A stretch of DNA of 64,000 bases. Origin: Rhizopus sp. PT2906 (Eukaryota > Mucoromycota > Mucoromycetes > Mucorales > Rhizopodaceae). Each line of letters starts with the position of its first letter. The stretch's first letter is position 1. The stretch spans positions 18,993 through 82,992 of the forward strand of contig JAMYHX010000154.1 of the NCBI GenBank assembly GCA_025529335.1. Direction: 5' to 3'. The notes under the pieces are model-generated. The model saw only the letters and a list, made by a program, of their open reading frames with translations. It made no database searches and was not told the DNA's origin. The position numbers and the translations under genes are program-made. Of the stretch, positions 33,856-43,774 are shown piece by piece.

Positions 33856-34158
33856 GATAATAAGTAAAGAAAAGAGAGAGAAAGATACACTGTTTGTTTT
33901 TTATACACATGTGCTTTTAAAGAGTCTAGAAAATCAAATGGATAAACTAAATGATTTTTAATTTCGTGATCTCCGGGTTGACTAAGCAGATGTTATTTTG
34001 AGGGATAAATTATTTCCCTTACCTGTTTTTTCCTCCCCCCCTTTCCATTAGATCTGACTCAATAGTTGATGTTTATGCATAGAAAATGACATTTATGAGA
34101 AAAGTCGGTAGTAAATGTTTATTTACAAAATGAAATCAATGTATGCATATCTGCAACT

Positions 34159-35355
34159 TTATTTCTTGCGAGGCTTCCATTCATCATCTTTCATTGCATG
34201 AAGCATAATCCTGTTGACTAACCCTTCAGTAGGATAAAGCTTATAACCCTATATTATCCACACTTTAATTCTAATCCCTATCCTTTATCTTGTTATACAT
34301 TACCTTTGTCCAATCATAACTTATGCCATATGCAAAAATAGTTCCGTTTCTATTATATGCACCACATGCGATCGTGTTGTTTTGCCTTGGTAATGAGCTT
34401 AATCTCTGCTTACTGTCCTTGTCCCAGAAAGTGACTGTTCCATCTGCACCTGTAGTAGCAAAGGTACCTGATACTGGATGAAATGCTATCGAATTGACTG
34501 AATATACATTCTTTGTTTCATCACGGTGGCATTTGAATGAAAAGTTTTTACTATATATACAGGTTTAATCACATGAACTTGTCCAAGATGAAACACTTAC
34601 GCGCTCTCAGCCTCATCAATGTATTGAATACCTAAACGACCCTCAATTGAACCAATTGCATACCCTTTGCCATCAATAAAACATGACACAGCGCGTGATT
34701 GCCATTTAAGAGGTGATATTGTCTTTTTGTATATAGTCGTTGGGTTACTCAGGTTGAATACAAGCACATGTCTATCAGCTGTAGCTGCAACTAATAACCC
34801 GTTCTTGGTATCCATCGAATAAAGTCGTTCTGGTAGTTGTACTGTGCCAACAGGCGTAGGTGACCGCGTATCCCAGTACTTGATCGTCTTGTCCCAACTT
34901 CCAGTCGCTAGTATATTGGGCTGTCCATCTAAAAACTTGACAGCTTTGATCGGTTCATCATGGGCAGCTACTTGAGTACTTTGTCCAGTCACTATATTGT
35001 ACATTCGAGCTGCCTTATCTGTTCCACCAGAAACAACTGCTGTTCCGTCCTGATGGATGATTAATTTCTTTTATATATAATCAAAGCAATCAGTTCTTAC
35101 TTTACTCCAATCCACACACAATACGGGTCCTTCATGGTTGTAGGACGCTTTTGGTACAGTATTTCCTGTGGGCTGTACTTCATACAGTCTAACCTTTAAT
35201 ATGAGGTGAGTCGATGTGAAATGCTAATTCTATCTAGTGATGCCTACAGCACTATCCCAAGAAGCTGCTGCTAAAATATCCGCTTGGGGTGAGAAAGCGA
35301 GTGAAGATATGCTGTCAGTTGGTGGAGAAACAACTTCGAAATCAGGTGCCTGCAT
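34159..35355 (-). CDS. RAE1: mRNA export factor RAE1/GLE2
   Basis: Five exons (35248-35355, 35101-35193, 34601-35049, 34304-34550, 34159-34248) give 328 residues. The opening PPTDSISSLAFSPQADILA and AASSWDSAVRLYEVQPTG are the Rae1 signature. The WD repeats continue with LATGSWDKTIKYWDTR, the Rae1-specific LPERLYSMD, ISPLKWQSRAV and GYAIGSIEGRLGIQYID, and FSFKCHRDE. Rae1 docks at nuclear pores through Nup98-type GLEBS motifs and supports poly(A) RNA export. The start is the ATG directly preceding APDFEVVSPP, slightly shorter than in other fungi, so a short upstream exon is possible. A poly-A tract on the minus-strand template lies just upstream. Confidence 0.92.
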
Positions 35356-35554
35356 CTATCAATAAAATAATCTAGGTTAAAAAAAAAAAAAAAAAAAGGC
35401 AAGTTAGGCTGTGTGTGTGACAGCAGTCATTGATCCTGTTCTGTCAGCCTGTTCAGTACCAGTTGTTCATTGGCGTATTAAACTGATAAAACAATGAATG
35501 TTTCTTTTTCTTCTTCTTCTTCTGTTCAGTTAACTTTGCTGTTGCATTTTGAAC

Positions 35555-36347
35555 AGGAGACGTGGTCAAGCCTATAATCACTGATGATTATACCAAGGGT
35601 AGATTTGGTTTTAAAGAAAAAGATTATAAAAGATACTGACTTATCCTTTCAGTATATAATCACACTTTATCAAATCCACTCTTCCTCAGTGAAACTTGGC
35701 AACCACATTAAATACTTAAAAGGAAGAGGGGCCGTTTCCGAAAAGATGTACGACTATTACAGCCAAGAAAACTGAATGGGGTTTTCTTTGGTTAGAAGAA
35801 GGATCACATTCAGAAAAATGAAGCTATCTAACAAAAGAAACCGAATGCAATCTGACAAAAGATTAGTTAGAAACTTGCAAAAGAAATTCGGAACAGATGC
35901 TATGTTGATATTCGGTGACTGGTCAGCGGCAAATGTCAAGTATCATGAACCTATCAGGGGCAAGGACTTAAAAAGAATGTTACAGAAAGGAGGTTTTCAA
36001 GTCTTGTCATTAAATGAGTACAAAGCCTCAAGCCTTTGCCCCGAGTGCAAGTCTTCTCCGTTGGAGAAATTCAAAAACATCAGGAATCCAAGACTATACA
36101 GAAAACAGACGATATTCATGATTAAATGCCATGAGCTATTAAGGTAATACTCATCATTATAAAGAAACGACTACTTAATTTTTAAACAGATGTCAAAACA
36201 ACGAATGTGTCAATGGGAGCAAATTGTGGAACCGTGACCTTGAATTTCAAGCATAACTTGACTTTGTTGACAGACACGGGGTCACGTCCGGCAAGGTTCA
36301 AAAGAGCCTTGCCCAGGATTAAAAAGTGCGAGTGTTTTGTTCAATAA
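35555..36347 (+). pseudogene. Fanzor/TnpB-like nuclease relic (copy B), with an intron
   Basis: Broken frames on the + strand keep the C-terminal half of an OrfB/TnpB-type protein. They contain PIITDDYTKGRFGF, then SVKLGNHIKYLK and, after an in-frame TGA, RLVRNLQKKFGTDAMLIFGD with WSAANVKYHEP. Next come SLNEYKASSLCPECKSSPLE and, across a 46-base intron (36144-36189), RCQNNECVNGSKLWNRDLE. The two CxxC-type pairs form the zinc ribbon and WNRD carries the RuvC III aspartate. After that point a frame change is needed to reach the family tail (SRPARFKRALPR). The N-terminal half is missing, and the element is inactive. Confidence 0.75.
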
Positions 36348-36607
36348 TAGGAATAAAACCGGGGATATCACTTTGCTAGGTAAAATATTTGATTATCCAA
36401 TCTGCTTGTCTATTCGCCATTTTGTGCAGCTATCTGGTTTTAAATTAAACACGGTAGACACGAGTATTTGAACTACATGGTTCACAAAGTACAACAAAGT
36501 TGCACGTTTAGATTTACTTATCAGTGATCGACGCATTTCTTTAGGTAATTATACATTTATTCTAAGCTAATAAAATACAAAATGAAAATAGATTATTTCT
36601 TTTTTTT

Positions 36608-38038
36608 TTACAAGGAAGTGTATTTGTGATTATGAACTATTCTATCCTCTAATACTTGATCACCATTTGCCTTAAAGTTCCACTGATGTCCTTCTGTCTT
36701 ATAACTCTTCCAGTCCTAAAAGTAAAATGTGAGTTTGACACTTGTAATAAACGAGATCCTCTCTTACCGAAAGACAAGAACCCCACATTTCATCAAAGTT
36801 TCCAACATCTTCAGGGCACATGCATTTACCAAGTACGCCATCATCAACACAATGAGCAAAGTTATCATGCTTGTATCCGATATCATTAAAGAAATGAACT
36901 TGTGACTTGTTCAAGTATAAACCAGCAGCTAGACTATGCACGATAGCATCACCCCATCTTTCATAAAAGAAGTTACCAGTACTGTCAAGGTAGTTAAAAT
37001 AGTCTTCATATTTCTGATCTCTCCACAAGTTTAAGCTTGCGATTTCAAAATTTGACCAAAAATGGCACAAGTTATAACCATCATCTGGAGAACCAAAGAA
37101 ACGGAGTAAGGTAGTATTTAATTCATGTTGGTGAGCAAATTTGATAGTATGATCCCATAAGGTTGGTATAGTCTCTGGTATTTCCTTTAGAGTGATTGTA
37201 AATCCATATTCTTTTCCGTTTTCCCTCATAAAAGTAAAGGGATCATAGTCAAGGTCACAATAAAAGTGAACGCCAGGTTCAACACGCCTAAAAGAAATAA
37301 AAATGAGTCTAAATTAGTTTAAAAATAACAATAATTAGTTACCAATAATAATCGTATTGTTGTAAAAGGGGATGTTTATAAAAGAAACCCGAGTTAAATC
37401 GACACATGTGTCTATAAGAAAGAGATCCACCATACATGATGTTACGAGATGCATAGTCATAGAGTGAATTATACATCACAGTTTCATTAACATGGTTTGG
37501 TACAGACCACATTTCTTTGGGTACAAGTCCAAATTTTATTTCCGCATTTGTCAAGGCTGAAATACTTTGTTTAAATTCGTCTGTAAATGGCTCATCATTT
37601 AAGAAAACATAAGGATAATTATACTTTCGATTAAAGCGACTATGAAATAAAAGTAAGAATAAAATAATAAATAATAAATACACCACACACACACACTTAC
37701 TCTTCAAATTCTCGAAGTGTTCTTCTCATAGGTCGTAGTTCATTATTTCTAACCAGGATGACAATGACTGCCTTTTCTCTTTTTACATGTTCGGTTGTAT
37801 TGAATGTAGGTTGAATAAGGGTGGTATTATCATTACTGTTTGGGCAGTCTGGGTTATCGGATAAGGTTATTTGGACATCATTTGATGTTAATTCACTCTT
37901 GTCTTCTAATATTGAGTTTACATAAGGAACATTTGAGTTTGTTGTTTTAGAGACAAAATACAAAGAGCCAAAATATAAAGAACAAAAGAATAAAAGAGTA
38001 ATAATGTATGTGTATCCCCTCTTCATTTGTATATACAT
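36608..38038 (-). CDS. Alpha-1,2-mannosyltransferase, KRE2/MNT1 family (GT15)
   Basis: Four exons (37701-38038, 37343-37639, 36768-37287, 36608-36715) give 420 residues. A type II membrane anchor lies near the N-terminus (TYIITLLFFCSLYFGSLYFV). Conserved blocks are AVIVILVRNNELRPMRRTLREFE, YPYVFLNDEPF, SYRHMCRFNSGFFYKHPLL, the donor/metal region RVEPGVHFYCDLDYDPF, and the catalytic-site block CHFWSNFEIASLNLWRD with its acidic residue. These Golgi enzymes add alpha-1,2-mannose to O- and N-glycans using GDP-mannose and Mn2+. The end (EGHQWNFKANGDQVLED) is a short exon. Two in-frame ATGs occur 12 bases apart; the first is given. Confidence 0.92.
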
Positions 38039-38039
38039 T

Positions 38040-38100
38040 AAAGAAAAAGGGAAAGAAAAAGGGAAAGAAAAAGGGAAAGAAAAAGAAAGAAAAGAAAGAG
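38040..38100. repeat. Tandem purine repeat (about 12-bp unit)
   Basis: Three to four copies of GAAAGAAAAAGG-like units directly upstream of the mannosyltransferase start. It could be a promoter-proximal nucleosome-free tract (poly-purine), but that is inference. Confidence 0.75.
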
Positions 38101-38304
38101 ATACAGCTTTGGTTTTAATCTTGGAGTATAAAAAAAAAGAAACTCAGTATATCATGTAAATCACTTTCTTAAAAGAGATCGTCGTTGACCTCATCTGTAG
38201 CTTGGCACATGCATATTTAGTAGTACTAAAAATAAAAATTCAACTCTGACTCAAAAAATACCTGTCGGAACTCAAAAATCCTTGCAGATTTCCTTTTCGA
38301 AAAA

Positions 38305-38334
38305 GTATTTTTTAGGCTGTCAGCCTAAAAATAC
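38305..38334. repeat. Near-perfect palindrome
   Basis: GTATTTTTTAGGCTG is followed after one base by CAGCCTAAAAATAC, giving a 14-bp stem with a single extra T. It lies about 460 bases upstream of TnpB-like relic C and is not adjacent to a gene end on its strand. Confidence 0.7.
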
Positions 38335-38796
38335 CTTAAAATTACCGTAGTAATAACCTACAAAGACTCATCTGTAACTCATAGCATTTAGAAGACAGTT
38401 TATCCAATAAGATGAGGTTCAGCTTATTTTGTTAATATAGTAATTAACAAAACCAAGGCACCAAGGCTTCAAAAAGCTATAAAAGAGAGAGATGGACTTT
38501 TAGTTCAATATCAATCTATTTGAAACTATTATAAGTCCTCTCCTTATGTTATGCTTTCTCTTTTTAGCGTTTCTACTAGATAATCAAGGAATATCAGAAT
38601 ACATTGCCTTGGTTGCAACCATCAAATTTGAATAGATGCCTCTCTTGATAAGTTGAGATCAGTAATGAAAGAGTCTAACAACAGCAACAATAATTAACAC
38701 TGGAGCAAGAAAAATGATGGAAAAGCTGCAATGAGCCAAAAAGAATGGTGGCAGAAGATATTATAGATAGAACCATAAATCACTGAAAAAAGCAAA

Positions 38797-39390
38797 ATGA
38801 AGTATATTTCTGCTGACGACTTGGAAATATGGAATAACGAAGCCAAGCAACATCGTGATAAACTCAGACATTTTTACTATTCAAACACTCGAGTACGATG
38901 TCACAGAACATACGAACTACAGAAAAGAAAGTTTATTGACCGTCTTTGTTCAAATGAAAGAAGATCTATGTGCAAGCAATCACAAATACTTCAAAAAAGC
39001 CCCTTCTGGTCATGTGTGTTGGTGACAGAGGTCTGTGCAATGGCTCCAAGATTGAAGGTTTCCTAAAGTATGGTGGCAATTGGAAATTGAACAAGAGTAG
39101 TCTTTACACGACTGTATGCATAACAAACGAGCATAATACATCACAAACTGCTTGTTTTGCTTCAAAAAGTTTCTCAATTCCTACCGTCTGGTACAAGGAA
39201 AAACAATACAGTTAAGCTTAAATAAGTAAAAGGTAGCTTTGTTTGCATGAACCCAAAATGTTAATCAGTCTGTGCTGGGAAGGCGACTCACAGCCGAGAT
39301 ACGGTTAGTGCCACTGCAATTGCCTTGGCTGGTTTGTCCACTCTCCTTTTTGGTGTGCCTTTTCCTGAATTTAACCCAAGAAAAAGTTAG
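38797..39390 (+). pseudogene. TnpB/OrfB-like relic of a second subfamily (copy C)
   Basis: Three consecutive frames on the + strand line up with one protein: RCHRTYELQKRKFIDRLC, then (shifted) VMCVGDRGLCNGSKIEGFLK, YGGNWKL, TVCITNEHNTSQTACFASKS, then (after a stop) CMNPKC...SVCAGKATHSRDTVS with GLSTLLFGVPFPEFNPR. The GDRG and TNEH.TSQ..C blocks plus the C-x-x-x-x-C ... SRD arrangement match a TnpB-like family abundant in Mucorales genomes. Frame changes and stops make it inactive. Its zinc-ribbon spacing and SRD motif differ from copies A, B and D, so it is a separate lineage. Confidence 0.65.
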
Positions 39391-39726
39391 TTAGATACTG
39401 ACAAATTTAAAGATCTTGCCGCTTACTTTCTGCAAAAGAAACGTAGACAGGCATAAAGCCGTCGGATTTATTACTTCGGGTAAGACTCAATTTGACAAAT
39501 GAATACGCCAGAAACTAACTCTTTCACTTCTCGCCTGTTCTTCCTCTTCTCAATTTGCCATGGGTATGTACGAATATTCATTGAAATGTAAGCTCCTTGA
39601 CTAATGCTATATCTGTGTCTCAATTTTGGGACTCGTAGTTCATTTACCTTATCAGTACTAAAAATAACTTGAAATTCGTCTCAAAACTTTTAAAACTCAG
39701 TTTTTCATTCTTGGCTAAAAACTGTA

Positions 39727-39785
39727 CAGCCACCATTTTCTCGAAGCAAAACCATATTTGACGCAAAGTGATGGGTATAAAAAAA
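39727..39785. repeat. Dispersed repeat, copy 1
   Basis: About 55 bases (GCCACCATTTTCTCGAAGC ... TTTGACGCAAAGTGATGGG) recur with few differences at 55918-55973. This shows a dispersed element fragment. It is not within a recognised gene. Confidence 0.75.
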
Positions 39786-40199
39786 AGCACTGCAAATCCA
39801 AAAAAGGCAATACTCACCCAACCTGCAAAATGATCTGTTGAAAGCAAATCGAAGGCTGTTTAAGTGAAAATGCATTGTATAATTCGATTTATACATGAAT
39901 GCTGCAACTCAAAGTGGCATAGTTATAAAATATACCTTGAGTAATGGCTTTGCTTATGCCCTACCACCCTTCATGGGTTTGTATCAGCAATCATAGTTTA
40001 TAGCAATGTATTGAGGGTATTTGTACTTCTCTTAATATTTTGTCTATTTTGCAAGTAGAGCCTTTGGCCGTATAACATCTGCCTTGCTCTGGCTGATGAC
40101 TTACCGCGGATTATTATTGAAATCTAACATACTGTGGACGTTGACTTTTATTTACGTTTAATATCATATGGTGTTTCCACTACTCGATAATATAAGGCC

Positions 40200-40603
40200 A
40201 ACACTACATGCATCAGAAGATGCACCAGAAAATAGGCTAATGCTACGTGTGCTTCCTTAGGGCGCGCTACCTAGGTTGTCACTTTACAACTTCACGCTAT
40301 CAAAGTTTCTGCCTAATCTAAGGCTTGTCTAGTTCTCTCTCTCGTATAAAATACGATGTCATCATAATTACACGTGTTCTTGATTCCTTGTTGATCAACG
40401 GACAACATAAAACTAGAATATAAAAATAATTTTTCTTTTTGATCTCTCCTTGTTCTTGAAAAGAAATAAACCAAGATGGTGACTTTATAAACTCATGTTT
40501 AGCTTGACGCTACTCATTGAAAAGCTTTATTGGGTTACGTCATAGGCAATATGTAGAGGTAGTGCCTGTCGTATTAGTCTAATTTCTGGTGCATGTAGTG
40601 TTT
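40200..40603. repeat. Long inverted repeat (possible non-autonomous element)
   Basis: The sequence AACACTACATGCA ... CCAGAAAATAGGCTAAT at 40200-40240 recurs in inverted orientation at 40573-40603 (ATTAGTCTAATTTCTGG, TGCATGTAGTGTT). The left arm has a 12-base insertion relative to the right. The spacing of about 370 bases would suit a MITE-like element, but target-site duplications were not identified. Confidence 0.45.
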
Positions 40604-40801
40604 CCCCTATTTAATCACGTTTGCCATATCTTCAATGAAATATGAAGTAAACACACAGTACCACGAAAGTCACATCCATTTTTATGGCAAATTCAACACT
40701 GCAAGCCCTAGGCGCGTTCATGTTACTTTGTAACCATTGATTCTATCTATAAAAGTTTAACGGAAACATCACTTGACCCATTTGTTGGGTTACCAATTCT
40801 C

Positions 40802-41219
40802 TTGATAAGCCAGAGTCGCTCACTGGTTGCAAATCCATATTATCTTAATCCTCCTATTCAAAAGCTATATAACATTGTGAAGCGAATATTCAAAGACCAA
40901 GCTTCCGAAGAACAAATACAAGTAATAAAGGGTCTGGTGTATGTTTGTGATGAAACGAAAAAAAAAAACTTGAAGAGGCAATGGTAGCTCTTAATCAAAT
41001 TGTTGTACCTGAAATTGTAAAAAAAAAAAAACAATGGAAAATTGTATTGAAGGTGCTATATTAATTACTAATGCATACCGGGAAAAGTACGAGGGATCAA
41101 ACTCTTTATCCATTCTATTATCACGCTCTTCCTCGCCAAACGTGGAAATACGTATATTATCTGAAGACACTCCAACATCACCAAGCAAATTTCCTACTGA
41201 AGTACCATCTATTATATAA
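40802..41219 (+). pseudogene. Broken small coding region interrupted at two poly-A tracts
   Basis: Three frames follow one another without overlap: NPPIQKLYNIVKRIFKDQAS ... VYVCDETKK, then KLEEAMVALNQIVVPEIVKK, then MENCIEGAILITNAYREKYE ... PTEVPSII and a stop. The breaks fall exactly in runs of A (around 40958-40968 and 41018-41031). One protein of about 135 residues has therefore been split either by slippage mutations or by sequencing error. No family is recognised. No start ATG is seen in the first frame. Confidence 0.5.
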
Positions 41220-41646
41220 TGGTTTATGAGACACAAGACAAAGACAAAAGAAGTACTCTTTGAGACTAATCTTTATTCTGAAATAAAGGCAGAAAGAACA
41301 TACAAAAAAATTAAGAGACTACTATTTATAGTTGCTATCAAATGACTGGTTAGCCACTATTCTAGGCGTGGATTATAATTACTAACTGTTCCTGAGTTCA
41401 TAAAGAAAACTATTGATTCATCCCTGACACTGATCTTATTGTTCATGTCATGATCTGGGTTATGATATTACTTTTACCATAAGAAGGATTATCTTTTAAA
41501 AAAGTGTACCCTTTTATATAAAGAAGTAATGATTTATATTCAAAGATAAGATTCTATTTAATTTGACTTATCACTAAAGGTGTGTACACTTAATCTTATA
41601 ATGTATGAGTTTACTCTATTCATACTGATTACAATCGTTTATCTCA

Positions 41647-41907
41647 ATGTCAATCATAAGCAGACATTGTTCTATGACACCATCATTCGTCCAAGCTTAC
41701 AATCCTCCTATTGGAGTACCAACAACTGCTCCAGCACAAGTTGTTCGTTCCCGTAAGGAAAACTGGGAATATATTAATAGCCATTTGTCTATGCTTGGGG
41801 AAAATGAAGCCATTCTATGGGAAGCTATCTATGTTGATGGTAGAAGGAATGGGTATTTCAGTACCTTTGGAAACTCTAATTCTTTGAGGGTTTCTTATTT
41901 ACGATAG
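41647..41907 (+). CDS. Small hypothetical protein
   Basis: An ATG frame of 86 residues (contains YNPPIGVPTTAPAQVVRS and NWEYINSHLSMLGENEAILW) ending at TAG. Pyrimidine-rich sequence is not conspicuous upstream. The internal part is plausible protein, but no family is recognised. It could be a truncated copy of a larger gene. Confidence 0.35.
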   Translation: MSIISRHCSMTPSFVQAYNPPIGVPTTAPAQVVRSRKENWEYINSHLSMLGENEAILWEAIYVDGRRNGYFSTFGNSNSLRVSYLR

Positions 41908-42088
41908 AAAAGAAGTTATCTAAATAAAGCATCTGTAATCAATATTTCTATGAAGAGGTGATTCTTTATACGTGATCTGACGTCCACATACATACTAAAA
42001 TAGTCATCAATATGTAGTAGCATGAAGATTTACTTAAATACAATTGAATCTATATAATTTTTATTATAATAAACAATGTATCCGCTTT

Positions 42089-42832
42089 TCATGACGATGA
42101 ATGATCCTTGTTGTCAGAATGTTCATAAATCTCACTTCCTCTTTTCAAACTCTCATAATGCCATTTCATCCGACATTGTTGTTCCGTTCGATGATTCATT
42201 TTCGCTGTTATCTGATCCCAATCTTTTTTATATGTTAGCACTAACTCCCGTAATTTCTGAAATTCTTCTTCTGTCCATCTCCTATTTGTAAACGGACGTT
42301 CTAATTCATAAATATAGTCCTTGATGTACTTCATTGGTTTTGGTATTGGTAGATTGCGCTTTAAATCAATCCAGTTGATTCGTTCTCCTTTAGCACTACG
42401 CTCCTTATACCATCGAAGTATGATTTCCTTGTCTTCGTCTGTCAATCCTTCGGATGAGTTCATTTTGATATTATGATAGTATGCTGATATTACTCTGCTC
42501 GTTCGTCCTGGAAAAAACTCAACAATCTTTTTCCACTTTTTTCCATACAGCTTGACACATTCCAGTAATCTTTTCTTTTCTTCTTCTGTCCAAGGGACAG
42601 GTTTCTTTGGCGTTGGTTCGAATACACCGGCTTTTACTGCTTCGACAAACTCGACTTCCTCTCTTTTTCTGGGTTTTCTACCATAGACATGTCGATTGAA
42701 TGCATCATCGTCTGGCTTTCCATGTTCTTCCAAATAAGCTAAAATAACTCTTGACATTTTTTTTTCGGTATAATGTCGCCGGCCAAGCGCAGAATGTGTT
42801 GCATTAAATGTTGTTCTCAAAAGCGAAAACAT
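42089..42832 (-). CDS. Myb/SANT-domain protein with a presequence-like N-terminus
   Basis: An intronless gene of about 247 residues from the ATG at 42832. Two clear Myb/SANT repeats are seen: WTEEEKKRLLECVKLYGKKW followed by KKIVEFFPGRTSRVISAYYH, and WTEEEFQKLRELVLTYKKDW followed by DQITAKMNHRTEQQCRMKW. A degenerate third unit lies between (LTDEDKEIILRWYKERSAKG). The N-terminus MFSLLRTTFNATHSALGRRH lacks acidic residues and looks like a mitochondrial presequence, which is unusual for Myb proteins. In-frame ATGs farther upstream (42853, 42949) would hide it. DNA binding is likely; location is inference. Confidence 0.75.
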   Translation of the reverse strand: MFSLLRTTFNATHSALGRRHYTEKKMSRVILAYLEEHGKPDDDAFNRHVYGRKPRKREEVEFVEAVKAGVFEPTPKKPVPWTEEEKKRLLECVKLYGKKWKKIVEFFPGRTSRVISAYYHNIKMNSSEGLTDEDKEIILRWYKERSAKGERINWIDLKRNLPIPKPMKYIKDYIYELERPFTNRRWTEEEFQKLRELVLTYKKDWDQITAKMNHRTEQQCRMKWHYESLKRGSEIYEHSDNKDHSSS

Positions 42833-43640
42833 AGTCCCTTGCGAAATGAGCATTGGATTCTCATAAATCTTGAAAGTGCAATAAAAGTCGAGACGCCAGA
42901 AACAGTAGTCACAGACGAAATGCTTATTTCCAAATAAGGAAATAAGCATACGAAAGAACCATAGTCATTATTATGGCACGGAGCCAACCGATGCCATCAC
43001 CACTCTTGATCCCCGGTTGGTAAGAAAGGCATGCTGTAGGATACTGTATGATAAATTCAAGGGTGTCAGGAAAACATCCAAGACACACACATACATCTCG
43101 ACACCTTAAAAACGCCGCTATTCTGCAAAGACACATTGAACACAGGTAAAGTCAAGCGTGATCTAGGTATTCAGGTTCAGAATCTACATCCTATAGATTA
43201 GTTTCCTGAGAGTAAATAGGAGGTCCTGTTGAAGAAATCACTATAAAGATTTTATTTTTTGGCCAAGAGTGACTCAAGAGAATGTCTATTTTTTTTTAAA
43301 GGGCTTTGACTAACGATTTCTCGAAAAAATGCATCTCGCTCAATATGTTTTTTTGTTCACCCGCCCTTTTGGCGTTGCATTATTGTGTACCGGGAGATAA
43401 TGATTATGGGAAAATCTTGTATAATCTGCTCAGATTAATTTACCTCCTTCTTTTTCTATCTATTGTCTCACTTTTTTGTAGCAAGTATTATTAGACTCAA
43501 TGTGACAAAATATCATCAGCATATATACTGTTTCCAGAAAGAAACATTGTTCCAAGCTGTCGTGTTTTGTATATTTTGTATTATAAATTTTTGAATTATG
43601 CGACTGCAGTTGCTGTTGCTCTCGGATTTGCGGAGCGGGA
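42833..43640. other. Intergenic stretch
   Basis: Contains only short frames without support. One (42924-43136, minus) is cysteine-rich but has no recognisable family. The stretch leads into the purine permease promoter. Confidence 0.35.
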
Positions 43641-43649
43641 TTTTAACTA

Positions 43650-43730
43650 CTGATAACAGATTTATGTTATCAGGATACAAAGCTATATCACTGTCAGTGA
43701 TAGCTTAGATTCTGCTTATCTTATAAATAG
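43650..43730 (+). promoter_or_regulatory. GATA-motif cluster and TATA box upstream of the purine permease
   Basis: Within 125 bases of the start codon there are four HGATAR motifs: TGATAA at 43651-43656, TTATCA (its reverse) at 43667-43672, TGATAG at 43698-43703, and TTATCT at 43716-43721. The first two form a perfect inverted repeat (CTGATAACA...TGTTATCAG). A second inverted repeat lies at about 43679-43706. TATAAATA follows at 43722-43729. HGATAR is the site of AreA/NIT2-type nitrogen regulators, which activate purine permeases in other fungi. Confidence 0.65.
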
Positions 43731-43774
43731 ATGTTATTATCAAGATCTTTCTTTCAATATTACAAATTTCTTTT

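Larger units (their letters stand above)
39391..40801. other. Gene-less, repeat-containing region
   Basis: No supported gene. It holds the dispersed repeat at 39727-39785 and the arms of a long inverted repeat at 40200-40240 and 40573-40603. An LTR-like stretch may exist near 40273-40408 (it begins TTGTC and ends GACAACA, with TATAAAATA inside), but no partner LTR was found. Confidence 0.4.

Noticed and set aside
40273..40408. Candidate solo LTR bounded by TTGTC and GACAACA
   Set aside because: No second copy, primer-binding site or target duplication was found, so it was not listed as a feature.
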